Positions 1 to 6,332 are shown, counted from the first letter of the stretch. The stretch: DNA of 7,475 nt from Sulfurovum sp. (GCA_015661795.1 DQVJ01000233.1:1-7475); one strand, 5' to 3'. Numbers and translations are program-made. The notes: a model not told the origin generated them from the letters alone.

Positions 1-66
1 AAGTGGTGGTACACCTAACTTGGCACGTTCTGCCGTATGTGCTCTATATTCTTCTAATAAGGCCAT
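1..66 (-). CDS. acnB: Aconitate hydratase B, N-terminal fragment (partial at window edge)
   Basis: Only the first 22 codons are inside the window, read leftward from an ATG at 64-66. The translation begins MALLEEYRAHTAERA and continues KLGVPPL. From memory this matches the start of bifunctional aconitase B (E. coli begins MLEEYRKHVAERAAEG), the TCA-cycle enzyme that isomerises citrate to isocitrate and carries a 4Fe-4S cluster. The start is supported by a good ribosome site, AGGAG at 73-77 on the minus strand, six to seven bases before the ATG. The catalytic domains and Fe-S cysteines lie outside the window and cannot be checked. It follows ftsK in the same direction but is 155 bases away, so it probably has its own promoter. 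Confidence 0.8.
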   Translation of the reverse strand, partial: MALLEEYRAHTAERAKLGVPPL

Positions 67-71
67 GGTGG

Positions 72-78
72 TCTCCTG
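72..78 (-). promoter_or_regulatory. Ribosome binding site of acnB
   Basis: On the minus strand the bases CAGGAGA lie six bases before the ATG at 64-66. This is a strong Shine-Dalgarno match and fixes the acnB start. AT-rich sequence further upstream (about 80-120) has several TATAAT-like boxes, but I cannot single one out as the promoter. Confidence 0.65.
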
Positions 79-176
79 TATAATATTTTGTCCCTAATAT
101 TAACAAAATATAATTTGAATAAGCCGCTATTGGTTCTGTATATAAAAGAGAAGAATTTTATGTATCGGATGGTGAC

Positions 177-209
177 AAAAAAACCCAAAAACAATACATA
201 TTTAAGGGT
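177..209 (-). terminator. Possible intrinsic terminator after ftsK
   Basis: Read on the minus strand, ACCC (206-209) can pair with GGGT (183-186). Three A-T pairs can extend the stem inward across two T-T mismatches. The stem is followed at once by a run of seven T (177-183). It starts 13 bases after the ftsK stop codon. The stem is short and the loop long, so this is a weak hairpin. The position and U-tract are its best support. Confidence 0.35.
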
Positions 210-221
210 AGTTTAAATGCT

Positions 222-2501
222 TTAGAGTATTTCTCTGTTACCTTTTGCATTAGGAGCTGAGAGTACTCCTTTAGCTTCAAGCTGCTCAATAATATTCGCA
301 GAACGGTTATACCCAATTTGTAATTTACGTTGAAGGTAAGAGATAGAAGTTTTATTGTCATTGAGTACAACCATTTTTGCCTCTTCATAGAGAGAATCAA
401 GTACTATCTCTGTATCACTACCATTTGAAACTGCAGCTGCACCCCCTGCGACCAAATAACTTTCATCATATTCTGGTACACGCTGTGCTTTGATATATTC
501 TACAACTTGTTCTATCTCTTCTTCTGTGTTCCACGGTGCATGAATACGTACAAGCCCTGTAGAACCTGGAGGAGTAAAGAGTCCATCACCACGTCCCAGT
601 AAGCTATCTGCACCCATAGCATCTAAGATCACCTTAGAGTCTATGCGTGAACCTACACGGTAGCTAAGTCTTGAGGGAAGGTTTGCTTTTATCATACCTG
701 TGACAACATCTACGGATGGTCTTTGGGTAGCAACCACAAGGTGTATACCACAAGCACGTGACTTTTGTGCAAGTCTTGCAATAGAATGTTCTACCTCTTT
801 ACCCCCACTCATCATAAGGTCAGCTAATTCATCTATGATAACTACAATGTAAGGGAATGGTTCTTCCCCTATCTTTTTAATTTTTTCGTTGTAGTTCTCT
901 ATGTTTTTCGTACGTGCTTCAGCCATAAGCTTATAACGTCTCTCCATCTCTCCTACCATGTTCGCTAGTGCAGCTATAGCTTTGGCAGGTTCAGTGATAA
1001 CAGGTGTGATAAGATGGGGTATATCTTCATATGAAGCAAACTCAAGCATTTTAGGGTCAATAAGCATCAACTTTAACTGATCTGGGTCATTTCGGTAAAG
1101 GAGTGAAAGTATCATTGCATTAATACCCACTGATTTACCAGAACCTGTTGTCCCTGCTATAAGTAAATGTGGAAGCTTTTTAATATCTGTGATAAACGGG
1201 TTTCCTACGATGTCTTTACCTAAAGCTACAGTCAAAGGAGATGAGGCTTCTTTAAAAACATTAGACTCAAGGATTTCACGTAAATAAATAGTATCTATAC
1301 TCTCATTAGGTATCTCTATTCCCACGACATCACGACCTGGTATAGGTGCTTGTATGCGTATAGTCTCTGCACTTAAGGCCATAGCTAAGTCATCTTGTAA
1401 ATTTAAAATTTTGGAGACTTTAACATTTGGTGCAGGTTTAAACTCAAAAGTCGTGACCAATGGACCAGAATATGTACGTACCACATCACCTTCAACTCTA
1501 AATTGTTGTAGTTTAGATAATAAATCTTCTATTTTTCTATCTATTTCTGCTTCGTTCACTTTTTTGGTAATTTTAGGTGCTTTTTGTAAAAAATCGAGTT
1601 TAGGAAGCTTAAAGTTTTTCGGTTTTGCCACCTTTCCTTTTTCTATTTCATCCATCAGTTTTGAGTTTTCTTCCAACTCTTCTACAATTTCAACATGTGA
1701 ATTTATCGTATGCTCTGGCACTATCTCTTTTTCCAACTCAAGTATCTCATTAATGACAGAATCTTCGTTATTGACAGTATAATTACGTGCATTTAGCTCC
1801 TCAGCAGCTGCTACTTCAGAAGCAGACAAAGTCTTTTGAGGTGCTATTTTTTTCACTGTAGGTTTACGTACAGCCTTTTTTCGTTTAGGTTTTTCCTCAA
1901 CAAGATCTAAAACTGGCATCATTTCATCTTCAAGTGATGGAGAAGCAAAAGGATTGGTTAATATTTTTTGAAACATACTTTTTACACTCACCCATAGACT
2001 AGAAAACCATCCAAAGGAGAATGAAAATGAAGGCATTTTTATATTTAAATGGGAAAATTTAAAATCATCATCTATAATAAATACCAATGCCAAAGAACTA
2101 ACCATAAGCCAAAATAGCCATAACCCTGCTTTACCGATATATGGTTCCAAGAATTCAATAATCTGTGTACCGATAAAACCTATATGTTCTACTTCTAGTA
2201 CCAACGAGGCAAAAAGTATAAGTGAGATAAGTAAAAGTATCCATCCCAAATAAAAATCGATGTTTTTTCGTGCCCTAGCATCTGTATAAAGTTTATAAAG
2301 CGGATAAAAAACAATAAAAACATTAATATATGCCAAATGTCCAAAAAGTGCGATATTGGTCTCACCAATGATTTTACCAATATTCCCAATGAGTGTTGTA
2401 TCATGATAAAACGTAGAAAATGCTACATATATGAATAATATGGCTGTAATAATAATCGTAATTTTCAAAAATTCTACCTTGATATTAATTAATGAAGACA
2501 T
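222..2501 (-). CDS. ftsK: DNA translocase FtsK (FtsK/SpoIIIE family)
   Basis: FtsK is the septum-anchored ATP-driven DNA pump that clears chromosome ends during division and brings dif sites together for XerCD/XerH-type recombination. Visible here: four membrane segments (about residues 12-31, 49-69, 83-102, 124-143); a charged, low-complexity linker (about 144-320) with a basic KPKRKK patch at 204-209; an alpha domain (about 325-415) with GPLVTTFEFKP; the RecA-like motor with Walker A GTTGSGKS at 450-457 and Walker B VVIIDELADLMM with D557/E558; and a C-terminal gamma winged helix (about 700-759) with QIGYNRSANIIEQLEAKG, the part that reads KOPS-type orienting sequences in the family. At 759 residues it is close to SpoIIIE in size and much shorter than E. 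coli FtsK, because the linker is short. An in-frame TAA 12 bases upstream makes this the earliest possible ATG. No Shine-Dalgarno sequence is visible before it. Confidence 0.97.
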   Translation of the reverse strand: MSSLINIKVEFLKITIIITAILFIYVAFSTFYHDTTLIGNIGKIIGETNIALFGHLAYINVFIVFYPLYKLYTDARARKNIDFYLGWILLLISLILFASLVLEVEHIGFIGTQIIEFLEPYIGKAGLWLFWLMVSSLALVFIIDDDFKFSHLNIKMPSFSFSFGWFSSLWVSVKSMFQKILTNPFASPSLEDEMMPVLDLVEEKPKRKKAVRKPTVKKIAPQKTLSASEVAAAEELNARNYTVNNEDSVINEILELEKEIVPEHTINSHVEIVEELEENSKLMDEIEKGKVAKPKNFKLPKLDFLQKAPKITKKVNEAEIDRKIEDLLSKLQQFRVEGDVVRTYSGPLVTTFEFKPAPNVKVSKILNLQDDLAMALSAETIRIQAPIPGRDVVGIEIPNESIDTIYLREILESNVFKEASSPLTVALGKDIVGNPFITDIKKLPHLLIAGTTGSGKSVGINAMILSLLYRNDPDQLKLMLIDPKMLEFASYEDIPHLITPVITEPAKAIAALANMVGEMERRYKLMAEARTKNIENYNEKIKKIGEEPFPYIVVIIDELADLMMSGGKEVEHSIARLAQKSRACGIHLVVATQRPSVDVVTGMIKANLPSRLSYRVGSRIDSKVILDAMGADSLLGRGDGLFTPPGSTGLVRIHAPWNTEEEIEQVVEYIKAQRVPEYDESYLVAGGAAAVSNGSDTEIVLDSLYEEAKMVVLNDNKTSISYLQRKLQIGYNRSANIIEQLEAKGVLSAPNAKGNREIL

Positions 2502-2512
2502 TATAACAAATT

Positions 2513-2518
2513 AATATA
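2513..2518 (-). promoter_or_regulatory. Possible -10 box for ftsK (near-leaderless start)
   Basis: The minus strand carries TATATT 11 bases before the ftsK ATG. If used, transcription would start about five bases before the ATG, giving an almost leaderless mRNA. That would fit the missing ribosome site. No -35 is recognisable, and the surrounding sequence is so AT-rich that chance matches are likely. Confidence 0.2.
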
Positions 2519-2528
2519 AAATAGCCTT

Positions 2529-2603
2529 TTACTCCTCAGCTAAACGATGTTTAAGCACATACCTTGTAGAATCCCATCTACATTTTCTCATGAAATTGTA
2601 CAT
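2529..2603 (-). CDS. Possible 24-residue small ORF upstream of ftsK
   Basis: On the minus strand an ATG at 2601-2603 opens a 24-codon frame ending in TAA at 2529-2531, 27 bases before the ftsK ATG. It begins MYNFMRKCRWDS and ends KHRLAEE; a second in-frame ATG is codon 5. The peptide is basic and has no membrane segment. I do not recognise it. No Shine-Dalgarno sequence precedes either ATG, and the frame begins two bases from the 5' end of the oppositely oriented tRNA-Leu gene. It could be a small protein, a leader peptide for ftsK, the remnant of a lost gene, or chance. Its purine-rich end (GAGGAGTAAAAGG) looks like a ribosome site but is too far from the ftsK ATG to serve it simply. Confidence 0.2.
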   Translation of the reverse strand: MYNFMRKCRWDSTRYVLKHRLAEE

Positions 2604-2605
2604 AA

Positions 2606-2690
2606 GCCGCAGTGATGGAACTGGTAGACTTGGTAGACTCAAAATCTTCTGCTTTAGGGCGTGTCGGTTCGAATCCGACCTGCGGTACCA
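2606..2690 (+). tRNA. tRNA-Leu (anticodon CAA)
   Basis: An 85-base type II tRNA with encoded CCA (2688-2690). The acceptor stem pairs 2606-2612 with 2680-2686. The T arm is GTCGG/CCGAC around TTCGAAT. The discriminator base is A2687, as leucine tRNAs require. A long variable arm (2650-2662) can form GCT/GGC. The anticodon loop CTCAAAA gives anticodon CAA (2640-2642), reading UUG. Two oddities: the D stem has a T2616-T2630 mismatch and the anticodon stem a T2634-T2648 mismatch. Positions 2622-2639 are two perfect copies of TGGTAGACT in tandem. The identity elements look intact, so it is probably functional. Confidence 0.93.
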
Positions 2691-2739
2691 CAAATACAAT
2701 CATTTTTGAATAAAGTCCAAAAATAAAACTTGTGCACTA

Positions 2740-2745
2740 TATACT
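2740..2745 (+). promoter_or_regulatory. Possible -10 box for tRNA-Gly
   Basis: TATACT lies 25 bases before the mature tRNA-Gly 5' end, so transcription could start near 2752. No -35 consensus is visible at the expected distance. The 80-base gap between the two tRNA genes has no convincing terminator, so co-transcription from upstream is equally possible. Confidence 0.3.
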
Positions 2746-2770
2746 GTAAAATGAATCATATATATTTCAT

Positions 2771-2846
2771 GCGGGCGTAGCTCAGTGGCTAGAGTTCCTG
2801 CCTTCCAAGCAGGCTGTCGAGGGTTCGAATCCCTTCGCCCGCTCCA
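2771..2846 (+). tRNA. tRNA-Gly (anticodon TCC)
   Basis: A 76-base cloverleaf with encoded CCA. The acceptor stem is GCGGGCG (2771-2777) with CGCCCGC (2836-2842), discriminator T2843. The anticodon stem CCTGC/GCAGG is fully paired around loop CTTCCAA, giving anticodon TCC (2804-2806), which reads GGA and GGG. The T arm is GAGGG/CCCTT with one G-T pair. It lies 80 bases after tRNA-Leu on the same strand and 34 bases from the stop codon of the convergent gene at 2881. Confidence 0.97.
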
Positions 2847-2880
2847 ACACTTATAAAATATCACTCTATATTATTCTAAA

Positions 2881-3351
2881 TTATTCTGAAGACATCATCA
2901 TCGTAACTAACTTTTCTTTGTCTGCTTTAGTGATGCTTTTAACTTTAGTCTCTTTTTTAGATACCTCAAGCGTATCAAAATAAGTACCATCATTAACAAA
3001 CATAAATTTGCCATCTTTCACGACAACACTTGATTGAATATCTGAACCTGTACTTACTATAACTTCTGAGTACACACCTTCAAAGACATCATTATCTTGG
3101 TCTATGTGTATCTCTTTTATTTTATACTCTTTAGCATTTAGTATCTCTACTAGTCTGTCAAACTCTTGCATATCCATAGCGAGTATGTCATTGACTGCTT
3201 GTAGCATGGTGTTTGAGACTGTGGGTTTAGGCTTGTGGTCTTGGAAAAACAGTGTGGGGATGTACTGACCCAGTGTTTCCACAAACAATCGACACGTCCC
3301 CATCTCAAATTCATCCCATTTGATGTTGATAGAAAGTTCTTTTTTTGTCAT
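2881..3351 (-). CDS. Uncharacterised 156-residue protein
   Basis: I do not recognise this protein. It is probably cytoplasmic: no signal peptide, no membrane segment, no lipobox. Its N-terminal half (about 1-75) reads as mixed strand and helix, with an aromatic, hydrophobic stretch TCRLFVETLGQYIPTLFF at about 19-36. The second half (about 76-135) is a run of probable beta strands (KIKEIHID, VFEGVYSEVIVST, SSVVVKDGKFMFVND). A lysine-rich helical tail ends in MMMSSE. The start is supported by AAAGG on the minus strand about nine bases before the ATG, and the codon use resembles that of its neighbours. It stands alone, convergent with the tRNA genes and divergent from ubiX, sharing a 117-base intergenic region with that operon. 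Its context gives no clear functional clue. Confidence 0.8.
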   Translation of the reverse strand: MTKKELSINIKWDEFEMGTCRLFVETLGQYIPTLFFQDHKPKPTVSNTMLQAVNDILAMDMQEFDRLVEILNAKEYKIKEIHIDQDNDVFEGVYSEVIVSTGSDIQSSVVVKDGKFMFVNDGTYFDTLEVSKKETKVKSITKADKEKLVTMMMSSE

Positions 3352-3436
3352 GGCTATGCACCTTTAGTATTATTGTTTTATTTTTAACATAATCAAACTT
3401 ATAATGTCATTCTATAGCCCTCTAATTTGTTTTTGA

Positions 3437-3442
3437 TATAAT
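3437..3442 (+). promoter_or_regulatory. -10 promoter box of the ubiX-coaD-tmk-hisS operon
   Basis: A perfect TATAAT sits after a T-rich stretch (TTTGTTTTTGA), 27 bases before the ubiX ATG, so transcription would start near 3449. There is no TTGACA-like -35, which is usual for the major sigma factor in Campylobacterota (established knowledge). A second TATAAT at 3400-3405 on the same strand could be an alternative. The ribosome site AAGG (3459-3462) sits six bases before the ATG. Confidence 0.55.
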
Positions 3443-3468
3443 CGTTTTAATAAAATCTAAGGTCATAT

Positions 3469-3996
3469 ATGCGATTAGTAGTAGCCATCACAGGAGCAAG
3501 CGGTGTTCAGTTAGGTAAAAAGTTTGTAGACTACTTACCTTCAGGCATAGAAGTACACGTCGTAGTCTCTGACAATGCCTTGACAGTAGAGAGTTTTGAG
3601 AACAAACAGGTGACCCTTCACTCTTCAGGCAACATCGCAGCATCTATTTCAAGTGGTTCTTTCCGTGTAGATGCGACTGCGATCATACCTTGTAGTATGA
3701 ATACACTTGCCAAAGTAGCTTGTGGCATAAGCGACAACCTACCATCACGTGTAGCTGCTGTGGCACTTAAAGAACAAAAAAAGCTACTTCTAGCACCACG
3801 AGAGTTACCATTTTCAGCTATCGCTTTAGAAAATATGCAAAAGTTGGCTACACTTGGTGTTATTATCGCACCACCTGTCATGGGATACTACTCCGAATCT
3901 TCCAGTTTGGAAGAGATGGAAAAATTCATCATCGGTAAGTGGTATGATGTTTTGGGTATAAAAAATAATCTATATGAGAGATGGGGAGACAAATAA
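3469..3996 (+). CDS. ubiX: Flavin prenyltransferase UbiX
   Basis: UbiX joins a dimethylallyl group to FMN, making the prenylated flavin cofactor used by UbiD-family decarboxylases. In Campylobacterota, which use menaquinone, the client is probably a UbiD-like enzyme of the futalosine menaquinone route or another decarboxylase (inference). Seen here: the N-terminal strand and FMN loop AITGASGV with S11; IIPCSMNTLAKVACGISDNL at 72-91; R94 in SRVAAVALKE; R111 in APRELPFS; and Y141 in GYYS. By my alignment from memory these match Pseudomonas UbiX residues S15, R122, R139 and Y169, and E44 matches E49. The protein is 175 residues, slightly short, with the loss in the segment before IIPCS. The start has an AAGG ribosome site. 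Its stop directly abuts the coaD ATG. Confidence 0.95.
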   Translation: MRLVVAITGASGVQLGKKFVDYLPSGIEVHVVVSDNALTVESFENKQVTLHSSGNIAASISSGSFRVDATAIIPCSMNTLAKVACGISDNLPSRVAAVALKEQKKLLLAPRELPFSAIALENMQKLATLGVIIAPPVMGYYSESSSLEEMEKFIIGKWYDVLGIKNNLYERWGDK

Positions 3997-4482
3997 ATGA
4001 GTAACGTAAGACGTGCCATATACCCAGGGACATTTGACCCTGTAACGGTGGGACATTTAGACATTATGAAGCGTGCTTGCTCTTTGTTTGATGAAGTGGT
4101 GGTTGCTGTAGCGGTGAGTGCTTCTAAAAATCCTATGTTTACAGCAGAGCAACGTATCGCTATGCTTGAGGCTGCCACAAAAGAGTTAACTAACTTAAAA
4201 GTAGTAGGCTTTGATAACCTCCTTGTAGACCTTTCAGACTCACTAAATGCAAACGTCATCATACGTGGACTAAGAGCCGTAAGTGACTTCGAATATGAGA
4301 TACAAATGGGTTATGCCAACTCTTCACTCAAAAAAGAGTTAGAGACCATATTTCTTATGCCTAGCCTTGAGTACTCTTATGTGAGTTCTTCTGTGGTGCG
4401 TTCCATTTTACCTTTTGATGGTAAAGTAGATCATTTACTAACTCCTGCAGTCCTCAAAATGATAAAAGAGTATAAAAAGTAA
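3997..4482 (+). CDS. coaD: Phosphopantetheine adenylyltransferase (PPAT)
   Basis: CoaD transfers AMP from ATP to 4'-phosphopantetheine to form dephospho-CoA, the penultimate step of coenzyme A synthesis, in the cytosol. The protein is 161 residues, normal for the family (E. coli 159). Seen: the nucleotidyltransferase signature YPGTFDPVTVGH at 9-20, with H20 as the TxGH histidine; KNPMFTAEQRIAML at 44-57; the RGLRAVSDFEYE segment at 90-101; and the ATP-binding SSSVVR motif at 130-135. The ATG follows the ubiX stop without a gap, and its ribosome site GGGGAG (3983-3988) lies inside the end of ubiX, so the two genes are translated from one message. The last base of its stop codon is the first base of the tmk ATG. 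Confidence 0.97.
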   Translation: MSNVRRAIYPGTFDPVTVGHLDIMKRACSLFDEVVVAVAVSASKNPMFTAEQRIAMLEAATKELTNLKVVGFDNLLVDLSDSLNANVIIRGLRAVSDFEYEIQMGYANSSLKKELETIFLMPSLEYSYVSSSVVRSILPFDGKVDHLLTPAVLKMIKEYKK

Positions 4483-5057
4483 TGTATATACTTTTTGAAG
4501 GCATAGACACCTGTGGTAAAAGTACGCAGTTAGAGTTACTTGTAAATAAATACCCTCATGTCATTACTACACACGAACCAGGTGGCACAAAGTTTGGACA
4601 AAAAGCAAGAGAGATACTCCTTTCTGACTCTATAGCTTCAAAACGTGCAGAACTTCTTCTTTTTCTCGCAGACCGTGCAGAACATTACGAGGAAGTAGTC
4701 GCACCTAACAAAGACAAAACCGTCATCTCTGACCGTGGTTTTCTCTCAGGTATAGGCTATGCACTTGCCAATGGTGACTTTGACTTTGACGAACTTGTAG
4801 CACTTAACAAATTTGCACTCCATGGTCATTTACCAGATAAAATTATCTTATTTTTAACCAATATGGAAACACTCACTATAAGAACCTCTGAAAAAGAGTT
4901 AGATGGTATAGAGCTCCGCGGTTTAAAGTACCTTATAACAGTACAAAACAAAATGCAAGAAAGTTTGCAAAAATTGGGCATTGACTATCTTGAAGTAGAT
5001 GCCACAGACAGTATAGAGAACATCCATCAAAAGATATTGAGCTATTTAGAGCTATAA
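4482..5057 (+). CDS. tmk: Thymidylate kinase (dTMP kinase)
   Basis: Tmk phosphorylates dTMP to dTDP with ATP, needed for dTTP and DNA synthesis. The 191-residue protein has the P-loop EGIDTCGKST at 6-15, the EPGGT dTMP-site motif at 32-36, RAELLLFLADRAEH at 55-68, the DR pair at 84-85 in ISDRGFLSGIGYA, and a LID region at about 134-147 with R134 and DGIELRG. The P-loop has no arginine at the catalytic position, so the enzyme is bacterial type II, with the arginine supplied by the LID. It is somewhat shorter than E. coli Tmk (213). Its ATG overlaps the coaD stop by one base (TAATG) and no good ribosome site precedes it, so translation probably depends on ribosomes finishing coaD. Confidence 0.96.
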   Translation: MYILFEGIDTCGKSTQLELLVNKYPHVITTHEPGGTKFGQKAREILLSDSIASKRAELLLFLADRAEHYEEVVAPNKDKTVISDRGFLSGIGYALANGDFDFDELVALNKFALHGHLPDKIILFLTNMETLTIRTSEKELDGIELRGLKYLITVQNKMQESLQKLGIDYLEVDATDSIENIHQKILSYLEL

Positions 5058-5074
5058 TTCCATAATTAATTCAT

Positions 5075-5098
5075 AGGGTGTGGTTACTACCTCACCTT
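5075..5098 (+). other. Hairpin in the tmk-hisS gap
   Basis: GGTG (5077-5080) pairs with CACC (5093-5096), and GGT (5082-5084) with ACC (5089-5091), across one T-T mismatch and a TACT loop. A5075-T5098 and G5076-T5097 can extend it. It lies 21 bases before the hisS ATG and clear of its ribosome site. No T-run follows, so it is not a classical terminator. It may be a processing, stability or attenuation element. Confidence 0.45.
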
Positions 5099-5119
5099 AT
5101 ATTCGACAAGGATATAAAA

Positions 5120-6331
5120 ATGATAAATCCACTCCGTGGTATGAAAGACCTCACTTTTGAAGAGTCTGAAAGATTTAACTTCATCATAGATACAGCGACA
5201 ACTATCGCTAAGCGATACGGATATAGTTATATAGAAACCCCTATACTTGAAGAGACAGCTCTATTTAAACGCTCTGTGGGAGACAGCTCAGATATCGTCA
5301 GTAAAGAGATGTACCAGTTTGAAGATAAAGGAGGTAATGATGTCTGTATGCGTCCTGAAGGCACAGCAGGTGTAGTCCGTAGCTTCGTACATACGAAGCT
5401 TGACCGTCAACCAATGAAACAAAAATTTTACTACTATGGCCCTATGTTTCGTTATGAAAGACCACAAAAAGGTCGCCTGAGAGAGTTTCACCAGTTTGGT
5501 TGTGAGAGTTTTGGAGAGGCTTCTGTCTATGAAGACTTTACCATCATCACCATGATAAGCCAAATCTTTAATGAGCTGGGCATAGGCTTTGACCTTCAGA
5601 TAAACTCTTTAGGCTGCCCTACTTGTATGCCTCCATACAAACAAAACCTCGTCAGTTTTTTGACAGAGATAAAAGATAAACTGTGTGATGACTGTAACCG
5701 ACGCATAGGCACAAACCCTATACGTGTACTAGACTGTAAAAACCAAATATGTCAAAGCCTACTGGTAAACTCACCAAAACTTATAAACAACCTTTGTGAT
5801 GAGTGTGACACGGACTTTAAAAAACTCACAGAACTACTAGATAATGCAGGTATTACCTACGAAGTGGATACAAACCTAGTACGTGGACTAGACTACTACA
5901 ACAAAACAGCCTTTGAATTCGTCAGCAATAATATAGGTTCACAATCTGCCATTGCAGGTGGAGGACGTTATGATAAGCTAGTAGAATTTTTAGATGGCAA
6001 GCCAACACCCGCTGTGGGTTTTGCAATAGGCATAGAACGCATCATGGAACTTGTACAAATGCCTGAAGTAAATAGAGACGGTGTATACATGGGTGCAATG
6101 GTAGAAGAAGCTGTTGAAGCCCTCTTTCCTCTAGCAACTGCTAAACGTAAAGAGAGTAAAGTCACTTTAGAGTACAACTCCAAAGGCTTTAAGTCGCACA
6201 TGAAAGGTGCAGACAAAGTGGGTGCACGTTATGTCGTTCTCATAGGTGAAGATGAACTAAAGAGTGGGACTGTTTGGATAAAAGACTTGGAGAGCAAGGA
6301 AGAGAAGACTGTTTTGATTAAAGAATTTTAA
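5120..6331 (+). CDS. hisS: Histidyl-tRNA synthetase
   Basis: HisRS charges tRNA-His with histidine. The 403-residue protein is a normal class II HisRS. It has LRGMKDLTFEES at the N-terminus, RPEGTAG at 78-84, motif 2 with FYYYGPMFRYERPQKGR (103-119) and REFHQFGCE, the histidine-binding signature LVRGLDYYNKTAFEF at 253-267, GGGRYD at 280-285, and motif 3 GFAIGIERI at 300-308. An insertion domain (about 165-230) has cysteine pairs GCPTC, CDDC and CDEC. The C-terminal anticodon-binding domain is about 320-403. I place the start at the ATG at 5120 because AAGGA (5108-5112) lies seven bases before it and MINPLRGMKD is the usual HisRS start. A longer frame from a GTG at 5078 would add 14 unrelated residues through the hairpin and has no ribosome site. 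It ends the operon. Confidence 0.96.
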   Translation: MINPLRGMKDLTFEESERFNFIIDTATTIAKRYGYSYIETPILEETALFKRSVGDSSDIVSKEMYQFEDKGGNDVCMRPEGTAGVVRSFVHTKLDRQPMKQKFYYYGPMFRYERPQKGRLREFHQFGCESFGEASVYEDFTIITMISQIFNELGIGFDLQINSLGCPTCMPPYKQNLVSFLTEIKDKLCDDCNRRIGTNPIRVLDCKNQICQSLLVNSPKLINNLCDECDTDFKKLTELLDNAGITYEVDTNLVRGLDYYNKTAFEFVSNNIGSQSAIAGGGRYDKLVEFLDGKPTPAVGFAIGIERIMELVQMPEVNRDGVYMGAMVEEAVEALFPLATAKRKESKVTLEYNSKGFKSHMKGADKVGARYVVLIGEDELKSGTVWIKDLESKEEKTVLIKEF

Positions 6332-6332
6332 T

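Noticed and set aside
158..400. 80-codon minus-strand frame at the end of ftsK (another similar at 2195-2404)
   Set aside because: Same-strand out-of-frame shadows of ftsK with no domain; the ftsK frame has full family support across these bases.
1354..1782. 142-codon plus-strand frame inside ftsK
   Set aside because: It is antisense to the ftsK linker and alpha domain. Its serine- and phenylalanine-rich composition is the mirror of Lys/Glu-rich coding sequence, typical of a shadow frame.
2606..2846. tRNA genes as an attachment site for an integrated element
   Set aside because: No integrase gene and no repeat of either tRNA 3' end is present in the window, and the flanking genes are core genes.
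3618..3881. 87-codon minus-strand frame inside ubiX
   Set aside because: Antisense shadow of ubiX, overlapping its catalytic motifs, with no protein-like features.
3888..4262. 124-codon minus-strand frame across ubiX/coaD
   Set aside because: It is antisense to two clearly real enzymes, with no ribosome site and no recognisable domain.
5078..5119. GTG start giving hisS 14 extra residues
   Set aside because: The extra residues (MWLLPHLIFDKDIK) do not belong to the HisRS family, run through a hairpin and have no ribosome site. The ATG at 5120 has AAGGA seven bases upstream and the expected MINPLRGMKD start.
5288..5563. 91-codon minus-strand frame inside hisS (another similar at 5968-6216)
   Set aside because: Both are antisense to conserved HisRS motifs and show no ribosome site or family resemblance.
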